DNA of 64,000 nt from Rhodanobacter sp. A1T4 (GTDB lineage: Bacteria; Pseudomonadota; Gammaproteobacteria; Xanthomonadales; Rhodanobacteraceae): assembly GCF_014207185.1 (NCBI RefSeq), contig NZ_JACHCP010000001.1, positions 624,465 to 688,464 on the forward strand, read 5' to 3'. A model generated the notes under the pieces. The model did no database searches. It worked only from the letters and a program-made list of their open reading frames with translations, and was not told where the DNA came from. The translations under genes and the position numbers were made by a program. This document shows positions 44,232 through 54,022 of the stretch, in pieces. Every line of letters begins with the position of its first letter. The stretch's first letter is position 1.

Positions 44232-45773
44232 TCAACTCCGTCCGTGGAAATTCGCCAACAGCAGAGCGATCGCGTTGACGTCGCTGCCCGCACTGGGTCC
44301 GTTCGTGGGCGGCTCGTAATTATTCAGCATGATGGCAAACGCCAGCCGCTCGCCTGCTGCACTGGTGACATAACCAACCAGGCAGTGCACGTAGGTCATG
44401 CTGCCAGTCTTGGCATGTACATTATTTTCGGCCGCGGTGTGACGCATCTGCCCGGTCAGGGTGCCATCGATGCCAGCGATCGGCAAAGCTTCGTGCAGCT
44501 GTGCGGCATAAGGCTGCGCGGCTAGATAGGCGAGCAGTCGCACCATCGCATCGGGCGTCACCAGATCGCGTCGCGACAGTCCGGTGCCCTCGTCGATCAG
44601 GCCGGCCGATGGCGGAATCCCGATCTGCGTCAATAGCTGATGCAGCGCCTTGACGGACCACTGCTCGGTGCTGGCAAAAGGCACGATCCCGGGGGTAGCT
44701 TCCATCGACTGCTGATGCTTGCCCACACTCAAAAAAAGATTCTGCAGATACAGATTCTGCGATCGCTTCAGCCCACGCTGCAGAACATCCATCAACGGCG
44801 GTGACTGGATTTCAGCCAGCGTATCGGCGCGCGCGACAAGCGCCGTATCGTCCTGCGGCCAGTGCAGTGCGTGCACCTGGCCGGTCAAGTGGATTCCTCG
44901 ATCTGCCAGCGCCTGTCGCAGTTGTGAGCCCGCTACCAAGGCGGGGTCCGGCAGGGCGAGCTTGAAATGCTGTGGCGGTGTCTTAGCTGCGATGGTGCCG
45001 AAAGCGTAGAGCGTGCTGTCGCCCGGCGCGCGGTAGAGATTGATATCACTGGGCAGGCGCGACAGTGTCGTCGTCAGCTGGCCTAGCTGGGGCATCTGCG
45101 CATCGACCGGATCAAAGGTCAGGCTGGCGGGCAGCCCGGTTGCCGATCCTGGGCTCACCGTGATGTCGACGATATTTTCGTCCACGCTCAAGGCGGAAGA
45201 CGGCACGGCAAACCAGCTCTGCAGATCGCCGGCTTCCCAACCGGATCCGAATGCGGGGCCAGTGAAGTAGCTGTCGTCGGCGATCAGATCGCCGCGCACC
45301 TGTCGTACACCACGCTGGAATAGTTGATTGGCCAATTGATCGGCCCAGTCGGTGCTGGTTGCCGTGCCCAGTGTCGGGTCACCCATGCCATAAAGAATCA
45401 ACGGGCCATTCAGACGGCCATCGTGAATATCATTATTAGCCAACAATCGGGTCGGCATACGGTAATCCGCGCCCAACGTGGAGAGGCTCAGCGCGGCGGT
45501 GAACAGCTTGGCGGTGGAGGCTGGTTGCATCAACTGATCGGCGTGATGGGTGTACAGCGCGCGGCCACTGTCCAGTGAAACCACGGCGATGCCCCAGTTG
45601 GCAGCGGCGAAACGCGGCTGGCTGATCTGCCCATCGATGTCTGCCGCCAAGCCCGCAGCGCTGGCCGTGCTGGCCGATGAGGATGCTGTGGCTGAGCCCA
45701 AGGCAAACCAGCAGGCGCAGACAAGCAGGCCGGCGGCAAAATGGCGATATTTCACGCTTGGTGCGGGAATCAT
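44232..45773 (-). CDS. dacB: D-alanyl-D-alanine carboxypeptidase/endopeptidase (PBP4)
   Basis: Class C low-molecular-weight penicillin-binding protein (513 aa). Signal peptide about 1-31. The three active-site motifs are complete: SxxK at 86-89 (STAK), SxN at 338-340 (SQN), and KTG at 455-457. A long insert between the first two motifs is the extra domain of PBP4 proteins. It trims or opens cross-links of peptidoglycan in the periplasm. Convergent with glutathione peroxidase. Its promoter lies upstream of 45773, back-to-back with slyD. Confidence 0.95.
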   Translation of the reverse strand: MIPAPSVKYRHFAAGLLVCACWFALGSATASSSASTASAAGLAADIDGQISQPRFAAANWGIAVVSLDSGRALYTHHADQLMQPASTAKLFTAALSLSTLGADYRMPTRLLANNDIHDGRLNGPLILYGMGDPTLGTATSTDWADQLANQLFQRGVRQVRGDLIADDSYFTGPAFGSGWEAGDLQSWFAVPSSALSVDENIVDITVSPGSATGLPASLTFDPVDAQMPQLGQLTTTLSRLPSDINLYRAPGDSTLYAFGTIAAKTPPQHFKLALPDPALVAGSQLRQALADRGIHLTGQVHALHWPQDDTALVARADTLAEIQSPPLMDVLQRGLKRSQNLYLQNLFLSVGKHQQSMEATPGIVPFASTEQWSVKALHQLLTQIGIPPSAGLIDEGTGLSRRDLVTPDAMVRLLAYLAAQPYAAQLHEALPIAGIDGTLTGQMRHTAAENNVHAKTGSMTYVHCLVGYVTSAAGERLAFAIMLNNYEPPTNGPSAGSDVNAIALLLANFHGRS

Positions 45774-45892
45774 GACTTTAGTATCGCCAATCCCGCGGCA
45801 TCCTGCTTACTGCCATTTCGCGGTGATCTGGTAGCCTTTGTCATTCGTGTCGGCACCTGGCCGGCGGACCTACAACTATTCGTGAGACTTCC

Positions 45893-46375
45893 ATGCAGAT
45901 TGCCCACAACTCCGTTGCCGCCTTCCATTACACGCTGACCGATGACCAGGGTCAGGTTGTTGACAGCTCCGAAGGTCGCGAGCCACTGACCTATCTGCAC
46001 GGTACCGGGCAAATTGTGCCGGGACTGGAAAAGCAGATGGAAGGTCGCAGCGTCGGTGACAAGTTCAACGCTGACGTATCACCTGAAGAGGGCTATGGCG
46101 TGCATCACGACGAGCTGATTCAGGAAGTGCCCAAGGATGCCTTCCAGGGTGTCGAAGACATTCAGCCCGGTATGCAGTTTCAGGGCCGCGGCCCACAAGG
46201 TGAGATCAACGTCACCGTGACCAAGGTCGAAGGCAATACCGTGTTCATCGACGGCAACCATCCGCTTGCCGGCCAGGCGTTGCATTTCGCCATCGAAGTG
46301 ACTGATGTGCGTGCGGCTACGGCGGAAGAGCTGGAGCACGGTCATGTGCACGGCGCGGGTGGTCATCACCACTAA
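45893..46375 (+). CDS. slyD: FKBP-type peptidyl-prolyl isomerase SlyD
   Basis: Prolyl isomerase and chaperone (160 aa). FKBP core: TLTDDQGQVVDSSEGREPL and LHGTGQIVPGLEKQMEGRSVGD. The insert-in-flap chaperone domain spans about 70-125. The C-terminus is a short His-rich tail (HGHVHGAGGHHH), a reduced form of the metal-binding tail of enterobacterial SlyD, which delivers nickel for hydrogenase. Whether this short tail binds nickel is unknown. The FAD monooxygenase follows after 22 bases. Confidence 0.94.
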   Translation: MQIAHNSVAAFHYTLTDDQGQVVDSSEGREPLTYLHGTGQIVPGLEKQMEGRSVGDKFNADVSPEEGYGVHHDELIQEVPKDAFQGVEDIQPGMQFQGRGPQGEINVTVTKVEGNTVFIDGNHPLAGQALHFAIEVTDVRAATAEELEHGHVHGAGGHHH

Positions 46376-46397
46376 GTTTTGCCTGTACGGGGGCGAC

Positions 46398-47582
46398 ATG
46401 GAACGACGCCTGGATATCGCCATTGTGGGTTACGGTGCGGCTGGTCAGGCCGCATCGTTGTTTTTGTCGAAACAAGAACACGCGCTGAGCGTGTTCGAAC
46501 AGGCCGACTCGCCAGGACCGGTGGGTGCTGGATTTTTGCTGCAGCCGACTGGACTGGGTGTGCTTGCCCGACTCGGTCTGGCTGAGCAGGTCATGGCCCA
46601 AGGTCAGCGGATCGAGCGGCTGTATGGTTGCAACGCGAATGGCCATGGCGTCATGGACATGCGTTACAGCGATCATTCGCCTGGCTGCTTTGGGCTCGGC
46701 CTGACGCGCGGAAGTCTGTTCAAGCTGATGCGTGATGCCTGGCCTGATGCGGCACAGCTGCGTACAGGCATTCGGATGGATCGGATCGACGCGGACGGCA
46801 AACACCTGATCGACAGTGTGGGCGAGCGGTACGGCCCATTCGATCTGATCGTGATAGCCGATGGCGCAAACTCGCGGCTGCGCGACTCTGCTCCGAAGAT
46901 CGTTCGGCGGCAGGCGTTGTATCCGTGGGGAGCTATGTGGTGCCTGCTACCGGCCGAGAGCTGGCCGCATCCGGATACGCTGCACCAGCGCTACGGAGGT
47001 AGCCGCGAAATGATCGGCCTGCTGCCGGTGGGGCAACGCGCCGATGGCGATGGCCGCTGGCTGACCTTTTTCTTCAGTCTGCCAGGCGGACAGGTGGATG
47101 GATTTGATGGCGACTCACTGGTCCACATGCGCGACAGGACACGCATGCTCTGGCCGCAGGCGCTGCCATTGCTCGATCACATTCGTGAGCCGGCCCAATT
47201 GAATCGCGCTCGTTATCGCGATGTGGTGTTGCGTGCGCCGGTAAATGGAAGGCTGGTTTTCATTGGCGATGCGGCGCACGCCATGAGTCCGCAGCTGGGG
47301 CAGGGCGTGAACATGGCGCTGCTGGATGCCGAAGCGCTGTCCGATGCATTGGCGGATGCCAGCGATATCGATGATGCGCTGCGCGCTTATCCTCGCTTGC
47401 GCAGGCAGCATCTGGCCGTCTATCAGCAGTTGAGCCGATGGCTTACACCTTTGTTCCAGTCAGATCGTGCTGGGCTGGCGCGCGTACGCGATGCCTGTTT
47501 TGGTCCGTTGGGCCGGTTTCCGCTGGCGTGCGGCCAGATGCTGAAGATACTCACCGGTACAAAACAAGCGTGGTGGCGTTAA
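46398..47582 (+). CDS. FAD-dependent monooxygenase, UbiH/PHBH-like
   Basis: Aromatic-hydroxylase-type flavoprotein (394 aa). FAD fold GYGAAGQAA (11-19), the DG motif VIADGANSRLRD and the FAD-binding FIGDAAHAMSPQLGQGVNMALLDAEALSDAL are all present. The ATG at 46398 is chosen; frame extends upstream into slyD without similarity. The substrate is not predictable from sequence; it differs from the ubiquinone enzymes by lacking a ubiquinone operon. Possibly co-transcribed with slyD. Convergent with pldA. Confidence 0.88.
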   Translation: MERRLDIAIVGYGAAGQAASLFLSKQEHALSVFEQADSPGPVGAGFLLQPTGLGVLARLGLAEQVMAQGQRIERLYGCNANGHGVMDMRYSDHSPGCFGLGLTRGSLFKLMRDAWPDAAQLRTGIRMDRIDADGKHLIDSVGERYGPFDLIVIADGANSRLRDSAPKIVRRQALYPWGAMWCLLPAESWPHPDTLHQRYGGSREMIGLLPVGQRADGDGRWLTFFFSLPGGQVDGFDGDSLVHMRDRTRMLWPQALPLLDHIREPAQLNRARYRDVVLRAPVNGRLVFIGDAAHAMSPQLGQGVNMALLDAEALSDALADASDIDDALRAYPRLRRQHLAVYQQLSRWLTPLFQSDRAGLARVRDACFGPLGRFPLACGQMLKILTGTKQAWWR

Positions 47583-47609
47583 GGCAGCACGCCTTGGCGA
47601 ACGCGACGA

Positions 47610-48701
47610 TCAATACCAGTCGAGCAGCGTGATGCCCACGCCCAGATAAGTGGCATTGTGGTTGTAATCGATCAGGCTTTCGCCGTAACCCTTGAACGCT
47701 TCCATGTAGCCGCGCAAATTGCCGATCAGCGGGAAGCTCCAGGTGAACTGGGCAGCGCCATGCGCATCGCTGCCGCCGCGCAATGAGCTGCGCAGCATCA
47801 GGCCGAATTCCTGACCATTCCACTCGTGGATGATCTGCATGTCGCCACGGCCCATGTAATTGCTGATATCCGGGTTGTTATCACTGGTGCGCGACTCGGG
47901 AATGCGCCACCACGGACGAAACATCACCGTCCAGCTGTCGCGTTCGAAACCGATGTCGGCCATCACGCGGTTCCAACTGCGGGAAAGCGGGTCGGATTGG
48001 CCGTTGGACTGATGGTCTACGCCAATGCCAAGCAGTCGACCGTCCCAGCCGAATAGCTGGTAGTTGGTGTTGAACATCAGTATGGCTTCGGGCTCGTAGT
48101 CGGTCTCGCGGAACGGGCGCGAAGCCTCGGTGTTATAGACCTGCCAGTGTGAGTCCTGGGTATAACCGACCCACACGTCGCCGGCGTCACCGAACACGCC
48201 TTGCCATATCTTGGTCTTCAGGCTGAGCTGGAATTTCGCTTCCACATTGTCCAGTTGCTGCGGCGTGGTCACCGTGTTGACGGGATTGGGGCTATGCGGT
48301 TCATCGTTCTGATTGCTGGTGGCGAAAGCTGGCATGACGTACACCGGTTTGTAGCCACGTATATTGAACGTGCCGAGTTTGCTTTCCGGAGAAAGCTCCC
48401 AGCGGCTGTCGAGCAAAGACAGCGGCTTGCCGGCCGTCGCGTCGCTAGGTACGGCGGCGGTGGGCCTTTCGTGGCCAAAGATACTGGTCGGTGCGCTGGT
48501 GCTGGGCTGGTCGCCGCGTTTCTGTGCCGCGGGAAGGTTGACCCTGCCGGTGGAGCGGTCGTAGCAGGCCAGTCGTTGCGCGTCGCTTTCGATGCCGGTG
48601 CAGGCACGTATATCGGTTGGGCTAGGGTTCTGCGCATGCGCCGGTGTGGCGATAACGCCGGTCAGTAACGCCAGTGGCGCCGCAATGAAAAGAGGCTTCA
48701 T
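47610..48701 (-). CDS. pldA: Outer membrane phospholipase A1 (OmpLA)
   Basis: Outer-membrane beta-barrel phospholipase (363 aa). Signal peptide about 1-23 and an N-terminal soluble extension with CTGIESDAQRLACYD (about 34-48). The catalytic residues are His230 and Ser232 (VDHQSNGQSDP) with Asn244 at +14 from the His, the same spacing as in E. coli OmpLA (His142, Ser144, Asn156). It removes misplaced phospholipids from the outer leaflet. The sequence ends in an aromatic residue (DWY), typical of barrel assembly signals. Confidence 0.95.
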   Translation of the reverse strand: MKPLFIAAPLALLTGVIATPAHAQNPSPTDIRACTGIESDAQRLACYDRSTGRVNLPAAQKRGDQPSTSAPTSIFGHERPTAAVPSDATAGKPLSLLDSRWELSPESKLGTFNIRGYKPVYVMPAFATSNQNDEPHSPNPVNTVTTPQQLDNVEAKFQLSLKTKIWQGVFGDAGDVWVGYTQDSHWQVYNTEASRPFRETDYEPEAILMFNTNYQLFGWDGRLLGIGVDHQSNGQSDPLSRSWNRVMADIGFERDSWTVMFRPWWRIPESRTSDNNPDISNYMGRGDMQIIHEWNGQEFGLMLRSSLRGGSDAHGAAQFTWSFPLIGNLRGYMEAFKGYGESLIDYNHNATYLGVGITLLDWY

Positions 48702-48848
48702 GAAGAACTCCAGAAAATCTGATGGCGAGGATCAAGCCAGACTTCTGTGCCACGCATCCCCGGCGCGCGATGGAAAGTTTCTCATAACGACACCAAGCAA
48801 AGAGCCGGCCGTCGTCGTTTACTGCGACCGGCTTCTCGCCACGACGGC

Positions 48849-49217
48849 TTAAAGCTGTTTTAACCAGCGCTGATATTCGGCCTTGCTGACTTTGCCATCA
48901 CGATTACTGTCCGCATGGATGAAGTCATTGGCCAGTGGCGGATACGCATCCGCCTGACTCTCGCTGATGGATTTGCCGCCGCCGGATAATTGCTCGAACG
49001 ATGGCGGGGGTGGAATGGCAGGTGCACTCGCTGGAGCGCTGTTGACGATTACCTCACCCTGCGGAGTCTGCATGGCGGCTGTAGTGGGAGATGGTATGGC
49101 AGCGGCGGTACTCGCTGGCGCAGGCGGCGGTGTCGACATGTCTTGTGCGAGCAATGCGCTGGCGAACAGCAGCATGCCAACGGTGAAGGCAGAGATCAGT
49201 GGTTTGCGAGATTTCAT
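48849..49217 (-). CDS. Secreted EF-hand-like protein
   Basis: Small secreted protein (122 aa). Signal peptide about 1-25. A Pro/Ala/Thr/Ser-rich spacer (27-85) follows. One EF-hand loop is seen near the C-terminus: DSNRDGKVSKAE, with acidic and polar ligands at positions 1, 3, 5 and 12. It could bind one calcium ion, alone or as a dimer. Start ATG 49217 is used; the longer frame to 49340 would bury the signal peptide. Confidence 0.75.
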   Translation of the reverse strand: MKSRKPLISAFTVGMLLFASALLAQDMSTPPPAPASTAAAIPSPTTAAMQTPQGEVIVNSAPASAPAIPPPPSFEQLSGGGKSISESQADAYPPLANDFIHADSNRDGKVSKAEYQRWLKQL

Positions 49218-49393
49218 CGTAGATACTCCGTGCCAGAATAAAGGTGCTTGAACAAAGCGTCGTCCCAACTTTACTGGCGTCCGAAACCTTTTCAGCAAGA
49301 TACTGTTGGCCGGAAGGGCGGACAATGCTGATGCCAGCAAAGACCTGATCTAATGAAGCCCTCTTATCCTGTTCGTGAATCCGTGAAGCTTCT

Positions 49394-50674
49394 GTGTCGT
49401 TGAATGCTGCGCACACCCAAGGCCCTGCGATAACGCTCACACAGGCGCGTTTGTTGCATCTGCATGCGCAGGGCTTGTTGCAGCCGTTGCGGCGGCGTGC
49501 GCGGCGTGCCGATGTCGTGGCCATGATCGAGCGGATGCGGCTTCTGCAGATCGACACCATCCACGTTGTCGCGCGTAGTCCCTATCTGGTGCTGCATTCG
49601 CGCCTTGGTCATTACCCGAGAGTGTGGCTGGACGAGGCGCTTGCCGGCGGTCGGCTGGTCGAATGCTGGGCACACGAGGCGTGTTTTGTTCCTGCCGTGG
49701 ATATTGCCTTGCATCGCGGTTGGCGCGAACAGCGTACTCATCATTGGGCTTATCGCAATGCCGCGCAGATGCACCGCGATCAACGCGCGGGCATGGACGA
49801 ACTGCTGGCAGGTATTCGACATTCCGGTCCGGTGCGGGCTGCGAATTACGCGAGAGCAGAGGCTGACAAGGGGGCGGCCAAATCCGGCTGGTGGGCCTGG
49901 AAGCCCGAGAAGCGCTGGCTGGAAGCGTGGTTTGCGCTTGGTGAGCTGATGGTGGCGCGGCGCGATGGGTTTCAGCGTGTGTATGATCTCGCCGAAAATG
50001 TGTTGATCCGCCTTGATCCGCCTTTTGATCACACCGCCGAACCGCAGTCGGTAGCCGAGCTTCGACGGCGTTTCATCGCCGATAGCGTGCGTGCGCTAGG
50101 GGTGACGCAGGCCGCGTGGGTCGGTGATTATTATCGGTTGAAGCCGACTGTTACCGACGAGGAACTGGCACCGCTAATGGCCAATGGCGAACTGCTGGCT
50201 ATAGCCGTGCAAGGCTGGAACAAGCCAGGTTATGTGCATCGGGATCACGCCGACGCCTTGCAGAAAACCAGCCTTGGCCGACTGCGCGCAACGCATACGG
50301 CGCTGCTTTCGCCATTCGATCCGGTGGTGTGGGATCGTGCCCGCGCACGGGCCATGTTCGGCTTCGACTACTCCCTCGAGTGCTACACGCCGGAGGCCAA
50401 GAGAAGCTATGGCTACTTCGTGCTGCCGATTCTGCATCGGGGGAGGTTGGTCGGACGGCTCGATGCCAAGGCACATCGTGCCGATGGCGTGTTTGAGATC
50501 AAGTCGTTTTTCCTGGAGCAGGGCGTCAAGGCGGTCCCGGCTTTGTTGGCTGCTGTAGCATCAGCGATTATCACGACTGCCCGGTGGCACGATACGCCTG
50601 AGGTTCGAGTCACCGACACTGAATCGACTGCGCTGACAAAAATGCTTCGAGTTGCCTTGATCGCAGCGCTTTGA
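49394..50674 (+). CDS. ycaQ: YcaQ-type DNA glycosylase (winged-helix, DUF1006/HTH_42)
   Basis: Winged-helix protein of 426 aa of the AlkZ/YcaQ family, glycosylases that unhook interstrand DNA crosslinks and remove N7-alkyl bases. The catalytic Q-x-D motif is seen as Gln52-Ile-Asp54 in MRLLQIDTIHVV. Other family marks: WAHEACFVP, LLSPFDPVVWDR, and PEAKRSYGYFVLPILHRGRLVGRLDAK in two parts. Start is a GTG at 49394; no in-frame ATG exists upstream of the conserved region. No crosslinker biosynthesis genes adjacent. Confidence 0.88.
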   Translation: MSLNAAHTQGPAITLTQARLLHLHAQGLLQPLRRRARRADVVAMIERMRLLQIDTIHVVARSPYLVLHSRLGHYPRVWLDEALAGGRLVECWAHEACFVPAVDIALHRGWREQRTHHWAYRNAAQMHRDQRAGMDELLAGIRHSGPVRAANYARAEADKGAAKSGWWAWKPEKRWLEAWFALGELMVARRDGFQRVYDLAENVLIRLDPPFDHTAEPQSVAELRRRFIADSVRALGVTQAAWVGDYYRLKPTVTDEELAPLMANGELLAIAVQGWNKPGYVHRDHADALQKTSLGRLRATHTALLSPFDPVVWDRARARAMFGFDYSLECYTPEAKRSYGYFVLPILHRGRLVGRLDAKAHRADGVFEIKSFFLEQGVKAVPALLAAVASAIITTARWHDTPEVRVTDTESTALTKMLRVALIAAL

Positions 50675-50692
50675 TTTATCGATATCGATGAA

Positions 50693-51160
50693 TCAAGGCG
50701 TGGTGCTGGCGGGCGCTGGATTCGCGTCGCAGGACTTGCCGTGGAGCGCATCGCGTAGCAGGCTGGCGAGCGAGTTGCAGCGAGCGGCCAGTTGCGGGCG
50801 AATGTCCGGATCCTGCGAATCACGCAGCAGGCTGGTGCGCATGGCGTCATAGCGCGATTGCAGCTGACTCGGTGCAAAAATGTTGGCGGCGCGGTGACAG
50901 GCCATGTAGCTGGACAGGTAGTCATCACAGGCTGCAATACCGGTGTGATCAGGCAGATTGGCGGCTGACTGGGTCGCCGTGCCACTAGCCGAAGCCCGAT
51001 GCGCAGTGCGCGTAGAGGTTGTCGTACTGCTGGCGGTCGGTGCCGATGTTGTCCGTGTCGCCGTGACGGTCGTCGTTTTGGCCGGTGGTTGATGGGCGCA
51101 ACCTGCGATTAAAAGAACGGCTATCACGCTGGCCAGGGTTAAACGGGGCATGACGTACAT
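50693..51160 (-). CDS. Lipoprotein of unknown function
   Basis: Unrecognised lipoprotein (155 aa). Lipobox IAGC, then a long Thr/Ser/Ala-rich linker (about 26-68), then a Cys-containing globular part (about 74-155) with CDDYLSSYMACHR and CNSLASLLRDALHGKSC. Four Cys in the latter may form disulfides. ATG 51160 is favoured since GAGGAG is 8 bases upstream; an internal ATG (51151) is the alternative. Confidence 0.75.
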   Translation of the reverse strand: MYVMPRLTLASVIAVLLIAGCAHQPPAKTTTVTATRTTSAPTASSTTTSTRTAHRASASGTATQSAANLPDHTGIAACDDYLSSYMACHRAANIFAPSQLQSRYDAMRTSLLRDSQDPDIRPQLAARCNSLASLLRDALHGKSCDANPAPASTTP

Positions 51161-51636
51161 AGGGTGCTCTCCTCAAAAGCGGGTTGGAACGGACATGCCG
51201 AAAAGCTGGCCTGCTGTGGTTTTCGTCTCATCCACACAATAGACAGGGTTGGAAGTAAAAAGAATCTGAATTTGAGATCAAGACGGCCCGTAATCGCAAG
51301 AAAATGCCAAGACAAGCGAAATTCAGCCCCGAGCAGCGTAATCCCGCCTCGATTGCACCGTTCAAGCCTCAGTTCCAGCCGCCACGTGCCAATGTCGACA
51401 GGCTGACAGCGATTCGTGCTCTCTTATCCTGATAATTTGCGCAAAAATGCCTTGACAAATTGCTCGCAAGCTTGAAACGGGTTAGGTATGCTCTAGTTAC
51501 TGTGTTTGCTCGGCAGCGTGCGTGCCCGGTATGGATCTCATTAATCCACATCGCTACACCCGATCCAGGCACGCCAGTAAACCGTCGGCCCAGGGGCCGG
51601 TTTGTCTAAGCGCCAAGTAATGGATTGGAGTGAGTC
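51161..51636. other. Long intergenic region / cold-shock leader
   Basis: No gene supported. The right half probably forms the long 5' leader of the cold-shock gene. A TTGACA lies at about 51453 and a TATGCT some 29 bases beyond it, which is too far for a normal promoter pair, so no promoter is called. A leader hairpin CGGCCC-AG-GGGCCG lies at 51586-51599, before the GGAG at 51627. Confidence 0.45.
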
Positions 51637-51846
51637 ATGTCGGATCGTGAAACAGGTACAGTCAAGTGGTTCAATGACGCCAAGGGGTTTGGCTTCATCA
51701 GTCGGGAAAGTGGTCCTGACGTGTTCGTGCATTTTCGTGCCATCAGCGGCTCCGGCTTCAAGAGCTTGCAGGAAGGCCAGAAGGTCACGTTCGCCGTCGT
51801 CAACGGCCAGAAGGGCCTTCAGGCTGAAGATGTAACGCCGGTCTGA
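51637..51846 (+). CDS. Cold-shock domain protein, CspA family
   Basis: Single OB-fold cold-shock protein (69 aa) that binds single-stranded RNA and DNA. RNP1 KGFGFIS and RNP2 DVFVHF are perfectly conserved. GGAG lies 6 bases before ATG 51637. Alone in its transcript with a long leader and a strong terminator, as usual for csp genes. Whether induced by cold cannot be judged. Confidence 0.96.
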   Translation: MSDRETGTVKWFNDAKGFGFISRESGPDVFVHFRAISGSGFKSLQEGQKVTFAVVNGQKGLQAEDVTPV

Positions 51847-51868
51847 ACCGACGCGACCACATCAGAAG

Positions 51869-51895
51869 AAAGCCGGCGCAAGCCGGCTTTTTTTG
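51869..51895 (+). terminator. Rho-independent terminator of csp gene
   Basis: Stem AGCCGGC / GCCGGCT with loop GCAA and a run of seven T residues, 22 bases after the stop. Confidence 0.92.
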
Positions 51896-51927
51896 TGGTC
51901 GATGCCTCAATTCGCTAGCCTGTCGGT

Positions 51928-52848
51928 ATGCCCGATCAATTCTCTGAAAATGCGTTTGCCCCGCCGCCTTCCGATTTACCCGTGCTGACGAGTCAAGTCG
52001 TCCTCCCGATCACCGCCGTCGATGGCGCACGTTTTGAACTGCTTTGCGTGCATCCGGATGGCGGGTGGCAGCAGCTACTGTACTGGCTACCCGCGATGGG
52101 CGTGCCGGCCAAGCACTATCTGCCTATGGCCGAAGCGCTGGCAGTGCACGGCATTGCGGTGGTCATCCACGAATGGCGTGGCATTGGCTCCAGCGATCAA
52201 CGGGCCGGGCGGATCAGCAATTGGGGCTATCGCGAATTGTTGCTCGATGATTTGCCGCCCGCGATGGCAGCCGTGCAGGCGCAATGGCCGCAAAAAACCT
52301 GCTGGCTCGGCGGCCACAGCCTGGGCGGACAGATCGCCTCACTTTATGCCGCACTGCATCCTGGCGAGCATGCCGGTATCGCGCTGGTGGCCAGCGGTGC
52401 GCCGTATTGGCGCGCCTATCCGCATAGCCTGTTGATCAAGGTGGGTTGCATGCTGGCGCCATTGGTAGCCAATCTAGTGGGTCACCTGCCAGGTCGCCGG
52501 ATCGGCTTTGCCGGGAACGAGGCGCGCCGCCTTACGTCCGACTGGGCACGTAGCGCGCGCAATGGACGCTACTCGGCCACCGGCATGTCGCAGGATATGG
52601 ACGGACTTCTCGGTGCGTTGCGGTTGCCGGTATTCGCGCTACGCCTGCGCGATGACTGGCTGGTGCCCAAAGCCTCGTTGGAGTGGTTGCTCGGCAAGAT
52701 GCCACAGGCGCCAAATGTGGTCGACATGCTGACTCCCGATGATATGGGCGGTCAGCCGGCCGATCACTTCAGCTGGATGAAGTCGCCGGCGCCGATCGTC
52801 AAACGCATCGCCGCATGGATTACCGCTCGCACCATCACGATGAGTTGA
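51928..52848 (+). CDS. Alpha/beta fold hydrolase
   Basis: Hydrolase of 306 aa. Nucleophile elbow GHSLGGQ, upstream family motif HEWRGIGSSDQRAGRISNWG, and the acid and His in LRDDWLVP and QPADHFSWMK near the C-terminus. No signal peptide. Resembles a class of predicted alpha/beta hydrolases (COG4757) of unknown substrate. Starts 33 bases after the csp terminator. Confidence 0.87.
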   Translation: MPDQFSENAFAPPPSDLPVLTSQVVLPITAVDGARFELLCVHPDGGWQQLLYWLPAMGVPAKHYLPMAEALAVHGIAVVIHEWRGIGSSDQRAGRISNWGYRELLLDDLPPAMAAVQAQWPQKTCWLGGHSLGGQIASLYAALHPGEHAGIALVASGAPYWRAYPHSLLIKVGCMLAPLVANLVGHLPGRRIGFAGNEARRLTSDWARSARNGRYSATGMSQDMDGLLGALRLPVFALRLRDDWLVPKASLEWLLGKMPQAPNVVDMLTPDDMGGQPADHFSWMKSPAPIVKRIAAWITARTITMS

Positions 52849-52928
52849 TGCTGATCATTCGATGTTGGGTGCTTGATACGTCGTTGACATGCCTGCATGT
52901 CTGACATCGATTCCTATCGGAGCAACCC

Positions 52929-53993
52929 ATGAATCTGTTTGATCCGCTGGCTCAGCGTAGTCTGGCCTTGCGCCATCGTCTGGTGATTTCGCCGATGTGC
53001 CAGTACTCGGCTACCGATGGCTTGCCCGATAACTGGCACCTGGTGCATCTGGGCAGCCGGGCGGTTGGCGGCGCGGCGCTGGTCATCACCGAGGCGACGG
53101 CAGTATCGGCGCAAGGTCGCATTTCGCATGGCGATACTGGTTTGTGGAACGATGCCCAGGTGGAAGCGTGGAAGCCGATTGTGCGCTTCGTGCAGTCCAG
53201 CGGCGCCATTGCTGGCGTGCAACTGGCGCATGCCGGACGCAAATCCAGCGCTCAGTTGCCGTGGGAGGGCGGCGGTTCGCTGGCTGCCGATCAGGCGCCA
53301 TGGACCACGGTGGCGCCTTCTGTCATTCCCTTCGACGCGGGTTGGCATACGCCGCAAGCGCTGGACGAAGCGGGTATTCAACAAGTCGTTGCTGACTTTC
53401 GTGCAAGCGCGCGGCGTGCCTTGGCCGCTGGCTTCCAGCTGATCGAGCTGCACGCGGCGCACGGCTATCTGCTGCATCAGTTCCTGTCGCCATTGAGCAA
53501 CCAGCGAACCGACCCGTATGGCGGCAGCTTCGACAATCGCACCCGTATCGTGCGCGAAGTGATCAGCGCCGTGCGAGAGGTGTGGCCGGCGGAACTGCCA
53601 TTGTGGCTGCGTATCTCGGCCACCGACTGGGCTGAGAACGACGCTGGCTGGAATATCGAGCAGAGCGTGCAACTGGCGCAACAGGTCAAGCCGTTGGGTG
53701 TGGATCTGATCGACGTCTCCAGCGGTGGCATGTTGGCGCACGCGAAGATTCCTGTCGGCCCCGGCTACCAGGTGCCGTTTGCGGCGCGTATCCGCCGCGA
53801 GGCAGACATCGCCACCGGCGCAGTCGGTATGATCACGGAAGTCGAACAGGCGCAAGCAATCATCGCCAATGGCGAGGCCGACGTGGTGCTGACTGCCCGC
53901 GAAAGTCTGCGCGATCCGTACTTCGCCCGCCGTGCCGCGAAGACCCTGGATGTGAAGATCACGCCGCCGGTTCAATATGGGCGTGCCTGGTAG
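52929..53993 (+). CDS. Old yellow enzyme, YqjM-type NADH:flavin oxidoreductase
   Basis: FMN-dependent ene-reductase (354 aa) of the thermophilic-like/YqjM class: VISPMCQYSATDGLPDNWHLVHLG has the Cys and Tyr that tune FMN in that class. Other signs are QLAHAGRKSS, ELHAAHGYLLHQFLSPLSNQR and the phosphate-binding LTARESLRDPYFARRAA. Different from the NemA-type enzyme at 37836. The pirin gene follows after 29 bases, so co-transcription is likely. Confidence 0.94.
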   Translation: MNLFDPLAQRSLALRHRLVISPMCQYSATDGLPDNWHLVHLGSRAVGGAALVITEATAVSAQGRISHGDTGLWNDAQVEAWKPIVRFVQSSGAIAGVQLAHAGRKSSAQLPWEGGGSLAADQAPWTTVAPSVIPFDAGWHTPQALDEAGIQQVVADFRASARRALAAGFQLIELHAAHGYLLHQFLSPLSNQRTDPYGGSFDNRTRIVREVISAVREVWPAELPLWLRISATDWAENDAGWNIEQSVQLAQQVKPLGVDLIDVSSGGMLAHAKIPVGPGYQVPFAARIRREADIATGAVGMITEVEQAQAIIANGEADVVLTARESLRDPYFARRAAKTLDVKITPPVQYGRAW

Positions 53994-54022
53994 CCGTTAT
54001 TGATTATCCCAAGGAGATCGCG

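Noticed and set aside
51453..51495. Sigma-70 promoter for the cold-shock gene (TTGACA with TATGCT)
   Set aside because: The spacing of about 29 bases between boxes is too long for a standard promoter.
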